Both the position numbers and the translations under genes were made by a program. The notes beneath the pieces are model-generated. The model had not been told where the DNA came from and searched no databases. It was given only the letters and a program-made list of their open reading frames with translations. A stretch of 64,000 nt of DNA, from NCBI RefSeq assembly GCF_020181355.1, contig NZ_CP084004.1, forward strand, positions 1,798,001-1,862,000, in the 5' to 3' direction. Every line of letters starts with the position of its first letter. Positions within the stretch are counted from its first letter, which is position 1. This document shows positions 34,121 to 42,072 of this stretch, one piece after another. This stretch comes from Collinsella aerofaciens (GTDB taxonomy: Bacteria; Actinomycetota; Coriobacteriia; Coriobacteriales; Coriobacteriaceae).

Positions 34121-35293
34121 CTAGGCGGCGTAGGGCACCCTGTCCCGCATGATCGCGTAGATGACCTTCAGCCTCTTTCGTGCCAGCGCCTTGAGCGCCT
34201 TGCCGTGCGGCATGCCCCGCTCTCGGCACCTAGCGTAGTAATCGCCCCATCTTCCCTCTGTCCGGGTAAGGCAGTTGCACGAGAATATGAGCAGGTTCTT
34301 CAGCCTCTTGTTGCCTTGGCGCGATGCCGTCACCGAGGAGATCGAGGTCCCCGACTGGCGGTTGCGCGGCGCCAGGCCGCAGTACGACGCGAGCCTGTCG
34401 TGGCTTGGGAAGTCTTCGATATCTATGGAGATCGCGAGCTCGGAAGCGGTTTTGGGGCCGATCCCCGGCACCGTCAGGAGGCATCGGTAGGTATCGTCGC
34501 CCTCGAGGAGGGCGGATATCTCCGCCGTGATCACATCGATCTCCGCCGAGTTCTCGGAGATCCTGCGCGCGAGCAGCCTCACCGCCCGGTCCTCGGCGGC
34601 GATGGCCGCCGCGTCCGGCCTTGTCGAGGAGGCCGTCGAGCGGACGAGGGCCTCGATCTTGCCGCGCGCCGCCCCGCGCGTGAGCGCCGCCGCCCTGCGG
34701 GGCCCGGCGTCGGCCACCGACCAGGCCCCGCCGAGGGATGCCATGAGCCTCAGCTGGGGACCGTCGGACAGGTCGACCAACGCCTCGAAGGCGGGGCACG
34801 ATTCCAGCAGGATGCTGCGCAGCCGGTTCTTGCTCCTGGTGTTTTCGCAGGTCAGGAAGTTTCTCTGGGCGGCCAGCGCCCTCGCCGCCGCGACCGTCGG
34901 GCCCGGATCCCCGACCGGCAGGAGTGCGTCGGGGATGCCCAGCGCCGTCTTCGCGATGACCATTGCGTCCCGCTCGTCGGTCTTGGCGTCGCCGGCGAAG
35001 AGCCTGGCGGCCCCGTGTGCCGCGAGTCCCGGTAGGTACGCCGCCGACATCCCGGCCGCCTTGGCGCGGGCGAGCGCGAGGGCGCCTATGTTGCGCGACT
35101 GGTCGACGACCACGAGCGCGTCGGGGAAGCGGCCGAACAGCGAGTCCAGATCGCCCTCCCTGTTCGCGACGGGGGCGCTCAGCAGTATCTCGCCGTCCCG
35201 GGTCGCGACGCATGCCCAATGGGACAATTTCCCGACATCGAGCCCGATGACGGCTTCCGGCATTCTAGGTGGTGCCACGGTGTTATCCTCCAA
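34121..35293 (-). CDS. IS110-family transposase (DEDD recombinase)
   Basis: This is a 390-residue transposase. The N-terminal RuvC-like domain starts VIGLDVGKLSHWACVATRDGE, with a further acidic residue in VVVDQSRN and KTDERDAMVIAK. The C-terminal Tnp_20 domain has LLTVPGIGPKTASELAISI, ASYCGLAPRNRQSGTS and the conserved Ser region. The reading frame looks complete. The element is probably recent or active, though only one copy is in the window. Confidence 0.93.
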   Translation of the reverse strand: MEDNTVAPPRMPEAVIGLDVGKLSHWACVATRDGEILLSAPVANREGDLDSLFGRFPDALVVVDQSRNIGALALARAKAAGMSAAYLPGLAAHGAARLFAGDAKTDERDAMVIAKTALGIPDALLPVGDPGPTVAAARALAAQRNFLTCENTRSKNRLRSILLESCPAFEALVDLSDGPQLRLMASLGGAWSVADAGPRRAAALTRGAARGKIEALVRSTASSTRPDAAAIAAEDRAVRLLARRISENSAEIDVITAEISALLEGDDTYRCLLTVPGIGPKTASELAISIDIEDFPSHDRLASYCGLAPRNRQSGTSISSVTASRQGNKRLKNLLIFSCNCLTRTEGRWGDYYARCRERGMPHGKALKALARKRLKVIYAIMRDRVPYAA

Positions 35294-35598
35294 TCGGTAG
35301 GCCGATCGGAACCCCTCCCTGCGACACCCACATTACCTGGCCGTGGCGCTTGCGCCCGGCAGTTTCCTATCAGTCGTCCGGAGCGGCGAGCGCCCCCGGT
35401 GGCAACACCCCCCGGGCCCTCTACGGGGCAGGGGCAGACGGCCATCCGGAGGCGCCCGATCGGCGGCCCCTCGGGGCTTGCCCGTATCGTAGGCAATGCG
35501 CCGAATGCTCGCCATCGAAATTTATCGGTGGCCCACTTCAGACTGTAATGGGGTGTCCTGCCGTACTTCATCGCTTCCACACCGTTCACCGAGTTGTC
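35294..35598 (-). ncRNA. Putative IS110 bridge-RNA region (5' non-coding end)
   Basis: This is 305 bases without a convincing gene between the transposase start and the right end of the element. In IS110-group elements the long non-coding end upstream of the transposase encodes the bridge RNA that pairs with donor and target DNA. Several GC-rich hairpin segments occur here (for example near 35345-35365 and 35395-35445). The RNA boundaries and loops are not resolved by eye; the assignment rests on element type and position. Confidence 0.35.
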
Positions 35599-35662
35599 CT
35601 AGCCTTTTGTCGATGCGTGGAATATACTTTCATTAACACGTTGCTTCGTGAAAGGAACATTC

Positions 35663-36595
35663 ATGATTTACACGCTCACTGCAAATCCCGCCATTGACTA
35701 CAACATCGCCTGCGACGGTCTTGACGCCAATACCGTCACGCGTACCCGCAACGCCGTCTACACGCCCAACGGCAAGGGCCTCAACGTCTCGTTTACGCTT
35801 GACCACTACGGTGTCGACACCACGATCCTGGGTTTCTTCGCCGGCTTCTCGGGTGAGTTCATCGTTAAGGGCGCCGAGGCCCTGGGCGTGCCCGTCAAGC
35901 CTGTGTGGACCGACGGCATCACGCGCGTCAACGTGTTCCTTAATGCCGGCCCCGACACCGAGTACAACATGGTCAACGCCGGTGCCGCCATCAACGAGGC
36001 CAATGAGCAGGAGATGTTTGAGCTCATCGATTCGCTCGATGACATGACCTGCCTGGTAATCAGCGGCTCGCTGCCTCCCAACACTTCCGAGGGCTTCCTG
36101 GCCGAGGTTCTGCGCCGCGTCAAGGCCAAGGGTGCCGAGTTCGTTCTCGACATTTCGAGCCATCAGCTGGCAGATCTCATTGTCATGGAGCCGCTGCTGA
36201 TCAAGCCCAATGACGACGAGTTGCTCGATATCTTTGGCATTAAGGTGAGCGGTGGCGACGATGAGTCTGTTAAGGGCGCAATGGCTGAGCTTCATGCCAA
36301 GGGCGCCAAGAACGTGCTGCTGACCCTTGGTGGCGCCGGTGCGTACTTCTCCAACGGCAAGCACATCTGGTTTGCTAACCGCACCTTCGACGTCAAGCTG
36401 CTGTCGACGGTGTGTGCTGGCGATTCCTCGCTCGCTGCCTTCCTGTCCGTGTGGCATGACGCCCCCGAGCGCGTCGAGGACGCCCTGCGCCTGTCGATGG
36501 CCACCGGCGCCAACGTGGTCGAGTGCCCCGGTTTGGGCGAATTTGCCAAGGTGGACGAATACAAGAAGAACATCGAAGTTCGCCAGGTCTGCTAG
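35663..36595 (+). CDS. 1-phosphofructokinase family sugar kinase (paralogue 2)
   Basis: This 310-residue PfkB-fold kinase is the same length as the gene at 33005. It opens IYTLTANPAIDYNIACDGLD and carries PNGKGLNVSFTL, FVLDISSHQLADL, LLIKPNDDELLDIFG and CAGDSSLAAF with the catalytic Asp. It differs from canonical FruK in the same GGKG and GAGD positions as paralogue 1. A GAAAGGAAC site precedes ATG 35663; a GTG five codons upstream is less likely. TATACT near 35627 is a candidate -10, so it may have its own promoter just outside the IS element. Confidence 0.85.
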   Translation: MIYTLTANPAIDYNIACDGLDANTVTRTRNAVYTPNGKGLNVSFTLDHYGVDTTILGFFAGFSGEFIVKGAEALGVPVKPVWTDGITRVNVFLNAGPDTEYNMVNAGAAINEANEQEMFELIDSLDDMTCLVISGSLPPNTSEGFLAEVLRRVKAKGAEFVLDISSHQLADLIVMEPLLIKPNDDELLDIFGIKVSGGDDESVKGAMAELHAKGAKNVLLTLGGAGAYFSNGKHIWFANRTFDVKLLSTVCAGDSSLAAFLSVWHDAPERVEDALRLSMATGANVVECPGLGEFAKVDEYKKNIEVRQVC

Positions 36596-36628
36596 TTTCG
36601 GCACCTCGCCTGAATAGTTCGATTAATT

Positions 36629-36664
36629 CGCATCCGTCTTAAACCAAGACGGATGCGTTTTTGT
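36629..36664 (+). terminator. Terminator after the second phosphofructokinase gene
   Basis: CGCATCCGTCTT pairs perfectly with AAGACGGATGCG around AAACC, followed by TTTTTG. Confidence 0.9.
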
Positions 36665-36759
36665 TTATCGGACTTGCGTGTGCAGTAGAGGCTGTTTCTT
36701 GCTAGACTTCTTGCAGATGCAATCGATAGCCAATTTGATAGTCGCAGGAGGCCATAGGC

Positions 36760-38154
36760 ATGTGCAATGTTTCGCTCAACGGTACGCAGCCGACCGATGC
36801 CTCCATCCGTGTCCTACGCGCGCTTGAGGCGGCTGGTCTTGAGGCTTGGTACGTAGGCGGTTGGGTACGTGATGCCCTGATGGGGCGCCCCAGCCACGAT
36901 GTGGACATGTGTTGCAGCGGCCTGTGGCAGGAGTCCAAGGCGGCGCTCGAGGCGGCTGATATTGCCGTGGTTGAGTCGGGCATTAAATTTGGCGGCATCA
37001 CGGCCATTTGCGATGACGAGCGCATTGAGGTCACCACCTACCGCCTGGACGGCTTTTACACCGATGGCCGTCACCCCCAGAGTGTGGAGCGTGCGGCGTC
37101 GCTTGAGGACGATCTGGCGCGCCGCGACTTTACCGTTAACGCTATGGCCTGGCATCCCGAGCGCGGTCTTGTCGACCGCTACGATGGCCAGGGCGACCTG
37201 AAGCGCAAGCTCATCCGCGCCGTTGGAGATCCCAAGCGTCGTTTTAACGAGGACGCGCTTCGCATGCTGCGCGCGGTGCGTTTTGCCTGCCGTCTCGATT
37301 TTATGATCGAGCCTAAGACCAAACAGGCGCTTGCCGAGTGCGCGCCGCTGCTCGATGCCGTGGCACGCGAGCGCGTGGGCATTGAGCTCGAAGGCATTCT
37401 TTCGACCGGCCACGGGGGAGACGCGATGCTTCGCTACCCCGAGCTTGTTTGCGCCGCCGTGCCCGAGCTCGCGCCCGCTCGCGGGTTTGACCAGCGCAGC
37501 GTCTACCATGCGTTTAACGTCTACGAGCATATCGCCCGCGTGTTGACGGTGGCAGGGGAGCTGGCGCTGTGCGATGGTGTCGCGCCCTCGTCGAGCCTTA
37601 TGTGGGCGGCGTTTTTGCACGATGTTTCCAAGCCCGATTGCTTTACGGTCGATCATGCCGGAAGCGGACACTTCTTCGGTCATCCCGAGCTCGGCGCCAA
37701 GAAGGCGCGTGTCATCATGGATCGTCTGGCACTCTCGCACGACCTGGTGCGCGACGTTTGCCTGCTCATCAAATATCACGATAAGGCGCTGCGCCCCGAG
37801 CGCTCCTGCCTGCTCAATATGATGCGCGCACTTTCGGGTGAGGGCGTCGACACGGCCCGCCTGATTGACGAGCTCATGGACCTCAAGCGTGCTGACACGC
37901 TTGGCAAGGCCCCATCGTGCTTCTATTACGTTGAGACGATTGAGGAGATGCGCGCGCTGGCGCACGAGCTGCTGAAGGCAGGGGAGCCCCATACGCTCAA
38001 GATGCTCGCCATCAACGGCGGCGACCTGATCCGTGCCGGAGTCAAGCCCGGGCCGGAACTGGGTCAGCTTCTCAACTCCGCCCTCGACGCCGTGATCGAA
38101 GACAATATTCCCAACGATCGCGAAGCTCTTTTGGTCCATCTCAACTTGAATTAG
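36760..38154 (+). CDS. cca: CCA tRNA nucleotidyltransferase with HD domain
   Basis: This 464-residue class II CCA-adding enzyme repairs or completes tRNA 3' ends. Its nucleotidyltransferase head has AWYVGGWVRDALMGRPSHDVDM (GG...RD and DxD). The flexible RRDFTVNAMAW block, the NTP-recognition EDALRMLRAVRFACRLDF and the tRNA-binding region follow. An HD domain (FLHDVSKPDCF and later His/Asp) may act as a phosphohydrolase. CAGGAGG lies before the ATG. The two tRNA-Glu genes follow. Confidence 0.93.
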   Translation: MCNVSLNGTQPTDASIRVLRALEAAGLEAWYVGGWVRDALMGRPSHDVDMCCSGLWQESKAALEAADIAVVESGIKFGGITAICDDERIEVTTYRLDGFYTDGRHPQSVERAASLEDDLARRDFTVNAMAWHPERGLVDRYDGQGDLKRKLIRAVGDPKRRFNEDALRMLRAVRFACRLDFMIEPKTKQALAECAPLLDAVARERVGIELEGILSTGHGGDAMLRYPELVCAAVPELAPARGFDQRSVYHAFNVYEHIARVLTVAGELALCDGVAPSSSLMWAAFLHDVSKPDCFTVDHAGSGHFFGHPELGAKKARVIMDRLALSHDLVRDVCLLIKYHDKALRPERSCLLNMMRALSGEGVDTARLIDELMDLKRADTLGKAPSCFYYVETIEEMRALAHELLKAGEPHTLKMLAINGGDLIRAGVKPGPELGQLLNSALDAVIEDNIPNDREALLVHLNLN

Positions 38155-38281
38155 CTACCCAGTTTACCTGCGTGTTCCATAACCTGACGACAATTTTTCG
38201 GCAATTTGGAATTTCTTCTTGCGCTGACGTTTTTTGTCTCGTAATATATTTCCTCGCAGCACGGCAGTGCAGATGTCATGT

Positions 38282-38358
38282 GGCCCGTTCGTCTAGCGGT
38301 TTAGGACGCCGCCCTCTCAAGGCGGAGATCACCAGTTCGAATCTGGTACGGGCTACCA
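38282..38358 (+). tRNA. tRNA-Glu (anticodon CTC), copy 1
   Basis: This is a 77-base cloverleaf with encoded CCA. The acceptor arm GGCCCGT pairs with ACGGGCT (one G-T at the end). The D arm contains CTAGCGGTTTAGG. The anticodon stem CCGCC/GGCGG encloses CTCTCAA, giving anticodon CTC. The T arm is CCAGTTCGAATCTGG. Identical to copy 2, 22 bases downstream. Confidence 0.95.
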
Positions 38359-38380
38359 CTTCTTTTCTGCTGAGGCTTAT

Positions 38381-38457
38381 GGCCCGTTCGTCTAGCGGTT
38401 TAGGACGCCGCCCTCTCAAGGCGGAGATCACCAGTTCGAATCTGGTACGGGCTACCA
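38381..38457 (+). tRNA. tRNA-Glu (anticodon CTC), copy 2
   Basis: This is base-for-base the same as copy 1, including the CCA end. The 22-base spacer and shared downstream terminator imply one transcript holding both tRNAs, probably from a recent duplication. Confidence 0.95.
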
Positions 38458-38467
38458 CGCATCTGAT

Positions 38468-38500
38468 ACCCGGACTTCCCATGGAAGTCCGGGTTTTTTG
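38468..38500 (+). terminator. Terminator after the tRNA-Glu pair
   Basis: ACCCGGACTTCC pairs with GGAAGTCCGGGT around CAT, followed by TTTTTT. Confidence 0.9.
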
Positions 38501-38607
38501 TTATCAAACAACCGTCTGCAATTCCCGTTTGAACCAGAGCTTTGCGTTCTGCCTATGGCCCTTACGGGTACAATATCCAAGATATTTTGACTGTTAGAAG
38601 GAGTCTC

Positions 38608-39915
38608 ATGACGGAGTCCTCTCAGCATACGTCTAAGCCCCAGGTCGAGGTTGAGGCCTCGGGCGGAGATGACAATAAGAGCGCACGCCGCGGCGCCATC
38701 TTTATCGGCGTCGTGCTGGTAGGTTATATCGTCTATCTGGTGGTAACCGGGCAGATGGGGCAGTTCTGGGCCGCTATGTCGAGCGTCCAGGCGTCATGGC
38801 TCGTTGTCGCGTGTCTTTGCATGTTCATGTACCTGTTCTTTGGCATTGTGGCCTATGCGATCGCCGTCTGGCTCGATCCCAATTCGCCCGTCGGCATCCG
38901 CGACCTGATCTCGGTCGAGGCGAGTGGCATCTTCTTTGGTAACCTGACGCCCATGATGATGGGCTCCACCCCGGCTCAAATCTATCGCCTGACCAAGGCC
39001 GGCCAAAACGTGGGCGAGGCCGGCGCCACGCAATTCACGCGTTTTATCGTGTACCAGTTTGGCCTCGTTGCCTGGGGCGCTATCCTACTGCTTGCTCGCA
39101 TGCCGTTTTTTGCCGAGCGCTATGGCGACATGACGTTGCTGTGCGTCTTTAGCTTTGGTGGGCACTGCTGCATCTTGCTGGGCATCTTCGCCGTCGCGCT
39201 CATGCCTAAGACCGTCACGCGCGTCGCCCATTGCATCATCAATTGGCTTGAGCGCATTGGTGTCTCGGCCACTAAGATCGAGGGATGGCGCACGTTTGTC
39301 GATGGCGAGATCTACTCCTTCTCCGAGAAGTTCAAGCTTTCGGCCGGACATTTTTCTTCCATGCTGCTCACCGTGTTTATCACCATGCTGCAGCTCGCGT
39401 TTTTCTATCTGGTTCCGTATTTCCTGATGCTTGCCTTTGGCCACCACGAGGTCGACTTTTTCTCGGTCATGGCCGCGAGCGCCTTTGTCCAGCTGCTGAG
39501 CTCTGCGGTCCCCCTGCCCGGTGGAACTGGTGGCGCTGAGGGCGGCTTTGCATTGTTCTTGGGTCATTTCTTTGGGTCGGCTTCGACCGCTGGCTATCTG
39601 CTGTGGCGCCTCATTACGTTTATTGCGCCGACCATTTTGGCTGCGCCCCTGCTGGGCCTTAAGAGCGCCCACAACGAGAGCATCCATGCGCGCTGGGATC
39701 GCGTGATGCGCAAGCTCGGCCGCACGCCTCAGACGCCCTCTACGCCCACTAAGCCGCACCCCGCGAATGCTGTAACTGTTGATCCCAAGATGCAGGCTCA
39801 GAAGGCTTCTGGGACCGCTAAGCCGGCTCATAAAGCCTATGTGCGCCAGACAGGCGATGGTATTCGCGTATCTCCGTCGGCACTCAATAAGAAGAAGCAC
39901 CCTAAGTCGCAGTAG
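38608..39915 (+). CDS. Lysylphosphatidylglycerol synthase TM-region / flippase-like membrane protein
   Basis: This 435-residue protein matches the UPF0104 (MprF transmembrane-like) family. It has about eight membrane helices in residues 25-360, a motif region with NLTPMMMGSTPAQIYRL and the C-terminal PLPGGTGGAEGGFALFL segment typical of the family. The cytoplasmic synthase domain of MprF is absent, so a lipid flippase or transporter role is more likely than lipid aminoacylation. ATG 38608 follows AAGGAG. The last 70 residues are a Lys/Pro-rich tail. Confidence 0.8.
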   Translation: MTESSQHTSKPQVEVEASGGDDNKSARRGAIFIGVVLVGYIVYLVVTGQMGQFWAAMSSVQASWLVVACLCMFMYLFFGIVAYAIAVWLDPNSPVGIRDLISVEASGIFFGNLTPMMMGSTPAQIYRLTKAGQNVGEAGATQFTRFIVYQFGLVAWGAILLLARMPFFAERYGDMTLLCVFSFGGHCCILLGIFAVALMPKTVTRVAHCIINWLERIGVSATKIEGWRTFVDGEIYSFSEKFKLSAGHFSSMLLTVFITMLQLAFFYLVPYFLMLAFGHHEVDFFSVMAASAFVQLLSSAVPLPGGTGGAEGGFALFLGHFFGSASTAGYLLWRLITFIAPTILAAPLLGLKSAHNESIHARWDRVMRKLGRTPQTPSTPTKPHPANAVTVDPKMQAQKASGTAKPAHKAYVRQTGDGIRVSPSALNKKKHPKSQ

Positions 39916-39964
39916 GGCAGTCGTGCGTTCTTCATGATGCGAGGCATATTTGTGCTGTATGGGG

Positions 39965-39988
39965 GATAATCCTCTTACGTAGATTATC
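39965..39988 (+). promoter_or_regulatory. Candidate TetR operator
   Basis: GATAATC (39965-39971) and GATTATC (39982-39988) are an inverted repeat with a 10-base spacer, 44 bases upstream of the tetR-type start. It fits autoregulation by that TetR protein; no target gene other than itself is obvious. Confidence 0.45.
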
Positions 39989-40031
39989 TCTCATCTGTTG
40001 ATGAACGCTCGCATATCGAAGGGACACGCCC

Positions 40032-40643
40032 ATGGCAACCAGCAAACCGCGTCTTGATCGTCGCATCGTTCGCAGCCGTAATGCCATCCTTTCGGCTTTC
40101 GAGCGCCTGCTCATGGAAAAGCCGCTGGCAGACATTACGGTGAGTGCCATCGCGCGCGAGGCCAATGTCGACCGCAAGACCTTCTACGTTCACTTTGGTA
40201 CGGTTGACGGCCTGCTTGATGCCATTGCCGTTGATGTGGTGGAGATGATTGTCGACTCGGTCGAGAAAACGCTTGCTTCAATGGACGGCGACACCAATGA
40301 GCGCGCTCTTGGCGCGGCGGCGACCTTCTTTAAAACCGTTAACGAGGCACTGTGCAACAACTTGGTGCTCAATCGTCAGCTGATCGAGAACATTCCGCTC
40401 GATGATTTTATGGCTCGTCTTCGTGCGCCGCTCGAGCACGAGATTGCCGAACGCGATCTGCTGCCCCAAGGTCTCAAGGACGAGATGTTCGACTATTATC
40501 TGGCGTTTTTGCTGTCGGGTATTATCGGTATCTATCGCACGTGGGCGCTGTCTGACGGCTCGGTTCCTATCGAGCGCGTCTCTGAGGTCGCCAACGACCT
40601 GACTCTTAATGGCCTGTCGAGTCTGGAATCTCGCTTGGATTAG
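40032..40643 (+). CDS. TetR-family transcriptional regulator
   Basis: This 203-residue regulator has an N-terminal helix-turn-helix (RNAILSAFERLLMEKPLADITVSAIAREANVDRKTFYVHFGT). Its C-terminal ligand domain resembles TetR_C_7/DhaS-like regulators. The regulated genes and ligand are unknown. It is the last ordinary chromosomal gene before the IS3 scrap and cobalamin island, and could be related to the upstream flippase-like gene. Confidence 0.88.
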   Translation: MATSKPRLDRRIVRSRNAILSAFERLLMEKPLADITVSAIAREANVDRKTFYVHFGTVDGLLDAIAVDVVEMIVDSVEKTLASMDGDTNERALGAAATFFKTVNEALCNNLVLNRQLIENIPLDDFMARLRAPLEHEIAERDLLPQGLKDEMFDYYLAFLLSGIIGIYRTWALSDGSVPIERVSEVANDLTLNGLSSLESRLD

Positions 40644-40645
40644 GC

Positions 40646-40738
40646 CTAGTTGGGCTCGTCGGCGTGGAAATCCCTGTTCACGAGGTTCTCCGGCGCCTTG
40701 GAGACCTCGCCGGTGTAGGAGCTGTAGCCTGAGGATCC
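40646..40738 (-). pseudogene. IS3-family (IS150-like) transposase remnant
   Basis: About 30 codons on the minus strand read YSSYTGEVSKAPENLVNRDF then HADEPN and a stop. This is the stretch just before the catalytic rve domain in IS3/IS150-type OrfB proteins, which normally continues with KWLTDITEF. Nothing else of the element remains. It marks the left edge of the cobalamin island. Confidence 0.65.
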
Positions 40739-40755
40739 TTAAAAGAAAGTCCAGT

Positions 40756-42072
40756 TTATTCTTCCCACTCCAAATGGGAATCCTCCGATGCGCCTTCGCA
40801 TACTCGCATGACCTCGATACCATGCGAGCGTGCGAACTCGACGAGTTCTGCGTTGCGGGCGTTTATGGTGCCGAAGGCGGAGGGGCACACGATAAGGCGC
40901 GCGCAGTGGACGAGGAGCTCTTTGGCGCGGGCTATGGTTTTATCCCCGATCGGCTCGAAGGCGCGCTCGGCCACGCATTCCGTCGCCAGGTCGCGCGCGA
41001 GCTCGCAGTCGATGTCCCCTTCGTGCAGAACGCCCGCGTAGAACGCCTTGCCCTGTCGGATGAGCTGGCGAAACACAGCCGACCCCGTACCTGCGCCAGC
41101 GATGACGAACGTGTGCGCATCGCCGTGTGGGCGCCCAATTTCCACGCTGCCGAAGCGCTCGTTGAAGGTGCCATGTTTAAGGCCGTAGAGCTCGCCAATC
41201 GTCTCGCGCGTGAATATGTCCTCGGGTGCGCCGGCGCGGAAGACCCGGCCGTCCTTCACGCAAATCACCTTGTCGGCGCTTTTCTGCGCGAGCTCGAGTT
41301 CGTGGATGGACATGATGATAGCCACATTCCGCGATTTCGCAAGGTGGCGAAGTATTCGCAGCAGGTCGATCTGGTAGCGGATATCGAGATACGACGTGGG
41401 CTCGTCGAGCACGAGCACGCGCGGATCCTGCGCGATGGCGCGTGCGAGCATGACGCGCTGGCGTTGCCCGTCGCTTATCTGCATGAAGTCGCGCTCGGCG
41501 AGCTCTTCCACATGTGCGGTTTTCATGGCCTCGTCGACCCGACTATGGTCGTCGGGCGAGAGTGTGCCCATTCGCCCGGTGTAGGGATGCCTTCCCGCCT
41601 CTACGATATCGCGGCAGGTGAGGAGCTCGGTCCGGGGGCGATCTGTCAGCATAACGGCAAGGTTCCTTGCGAACTCCGCCGTCTTCCATCGGGAAATCTC
41701 CCGCCCGTCGAGCTCGACCGCGCCGGCAAGCGGTGCCAGATGGCGTGTGATGGTTTTCAAGATGGTCGACTTGCCCGAGCCGTTCGGCCCGATGAGCGCC
41801 ACGACGTCGCCCGCGCGAACCTCCAGATCGACGCCTTCGACTACGACCTTCTTGTCGTAGCCCGCCGACAGGTCGCTTATGCGGAAAAGCGGCGCTCCGT
41901 CAGCCTGCGTTTCGACCGGGGTTTCGAGGTTCGACTCCGCTCGAAGGAGGCGTTCCGCACGCAGTTCCGCACGAGCCGAAAGTGTCTTCTGGCGCTTTCG
42001 TGCGAGCTCAGGACTGTCTAAGCATGGAATGTCCCCTCCGAGCGTTTTGGGCCGCGGCACGAATTCCCCCAT
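40756..42072 (-). CDS. ABC transporter ATPase, cobalamin/Fe-siderophore (BtuD-like) with extra C-terminal domain
   Basis: This is a 438-residue ATPase. The ABC domain (about residues 62-290) has Walker A LIGPNGSGKST near 94-103, signature ISDGQRQRVMLARAIAQDP and Walker B VLVLDEPTSYLD. The roughly 140-residue C-terminus (TFVIAGAGTGSAVFRQLI ... LVEFARSHGIEVMRV) is outside the ABC domain, looks Rossmann-like and is of unknown function. The N-terminal region (residues 19-38) is encoded by a palindromic repeat that looks inserted in frame. The start codon abuts the BtuC-like stop. It is the last gene of the cbiK-to-btuD operon. Confidence 0.82.
   Translation of the reverse strand: MGEFVPRPKTLGGDIPCLDSPELARKRQKTLSARAELRAERLLRAESNLETPVETQADGAPLFRISDLSAGYDKKVVVEGVDLEVRAGDVVALIGPNGSGKSTILKTITRHLAPLAGAVELDGREISRWKTAEFARNLAVMLTDRPRTELLTCRDIVEAGRHPYTGRMGTLSPDDHSRVDEAMKTAHVEELAERDFMQISDGQRQRVMLARAIAQDPRVLVLDEPTSYLDIRYQIDLLRILRHLAKSRNVAIIMSIHELELAQKSADKVICVKDGRVFRAGAPEDIFTRETIGELYGLKHGTFNERFGSVEIGRPHGDAHTFVIAGAGTGSAVFRQLIRQGKAFYAGVLHEGDIDCELARDLATECVAERAFEPIGDKTIARAKELLVHCARLIVCPSAFGTINARNAELVEFARSHGIEVMRVCEGASEDSHLEWEE
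41963..42023. repeat. Palindromic repeat core inside the ABC ATPase gene
   Basis: AGTTCCGCACGAGCCGAA (41963-41980), a 16-base centre and TTCGTGCGAGC, then AGGACTGT, repeat the core of the 152-bp palindrome at 30588-30646. On the minus strand it encodes residues 19-37 of the ATPase without a stop, so it behaves like an in-frame coding insertion between the N-terminus and the ABC domain. Confidence 0.7.

Larger units (their letters stand above)
34019..35600 (-). mobile_element. IS110-family insertion sequence
   Basis: The element carries one transposase gene (34121-35293) with no terminal inverted repeats, as is normal for IS110. Boundaries are tentative. A CT dinucleotide follows GTTC at 34017-34018 and another follows TTGTC at 35599-35600, which would fit the CT core used by many IS110 members and gives a 1.58-kb element. 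It sits between the two fructose kinase genes, after the terminator at 33966-33996. Its base composition is more GC-rich than the flanks. Confidence 0.6.

Noticed and set aside
34091-35300. Plus-strand open frames inside the IS110 element
   Set aside because: They are antisense to a complete transposase and Arg/Ala/Gly-biased.
38172-38597. 141-codon frame spanning the two tRNA-Glu genes
   Set aside because: It contains the tRNA sequence twice in translation and has no ribosome site; the tRNA genes explain the region.
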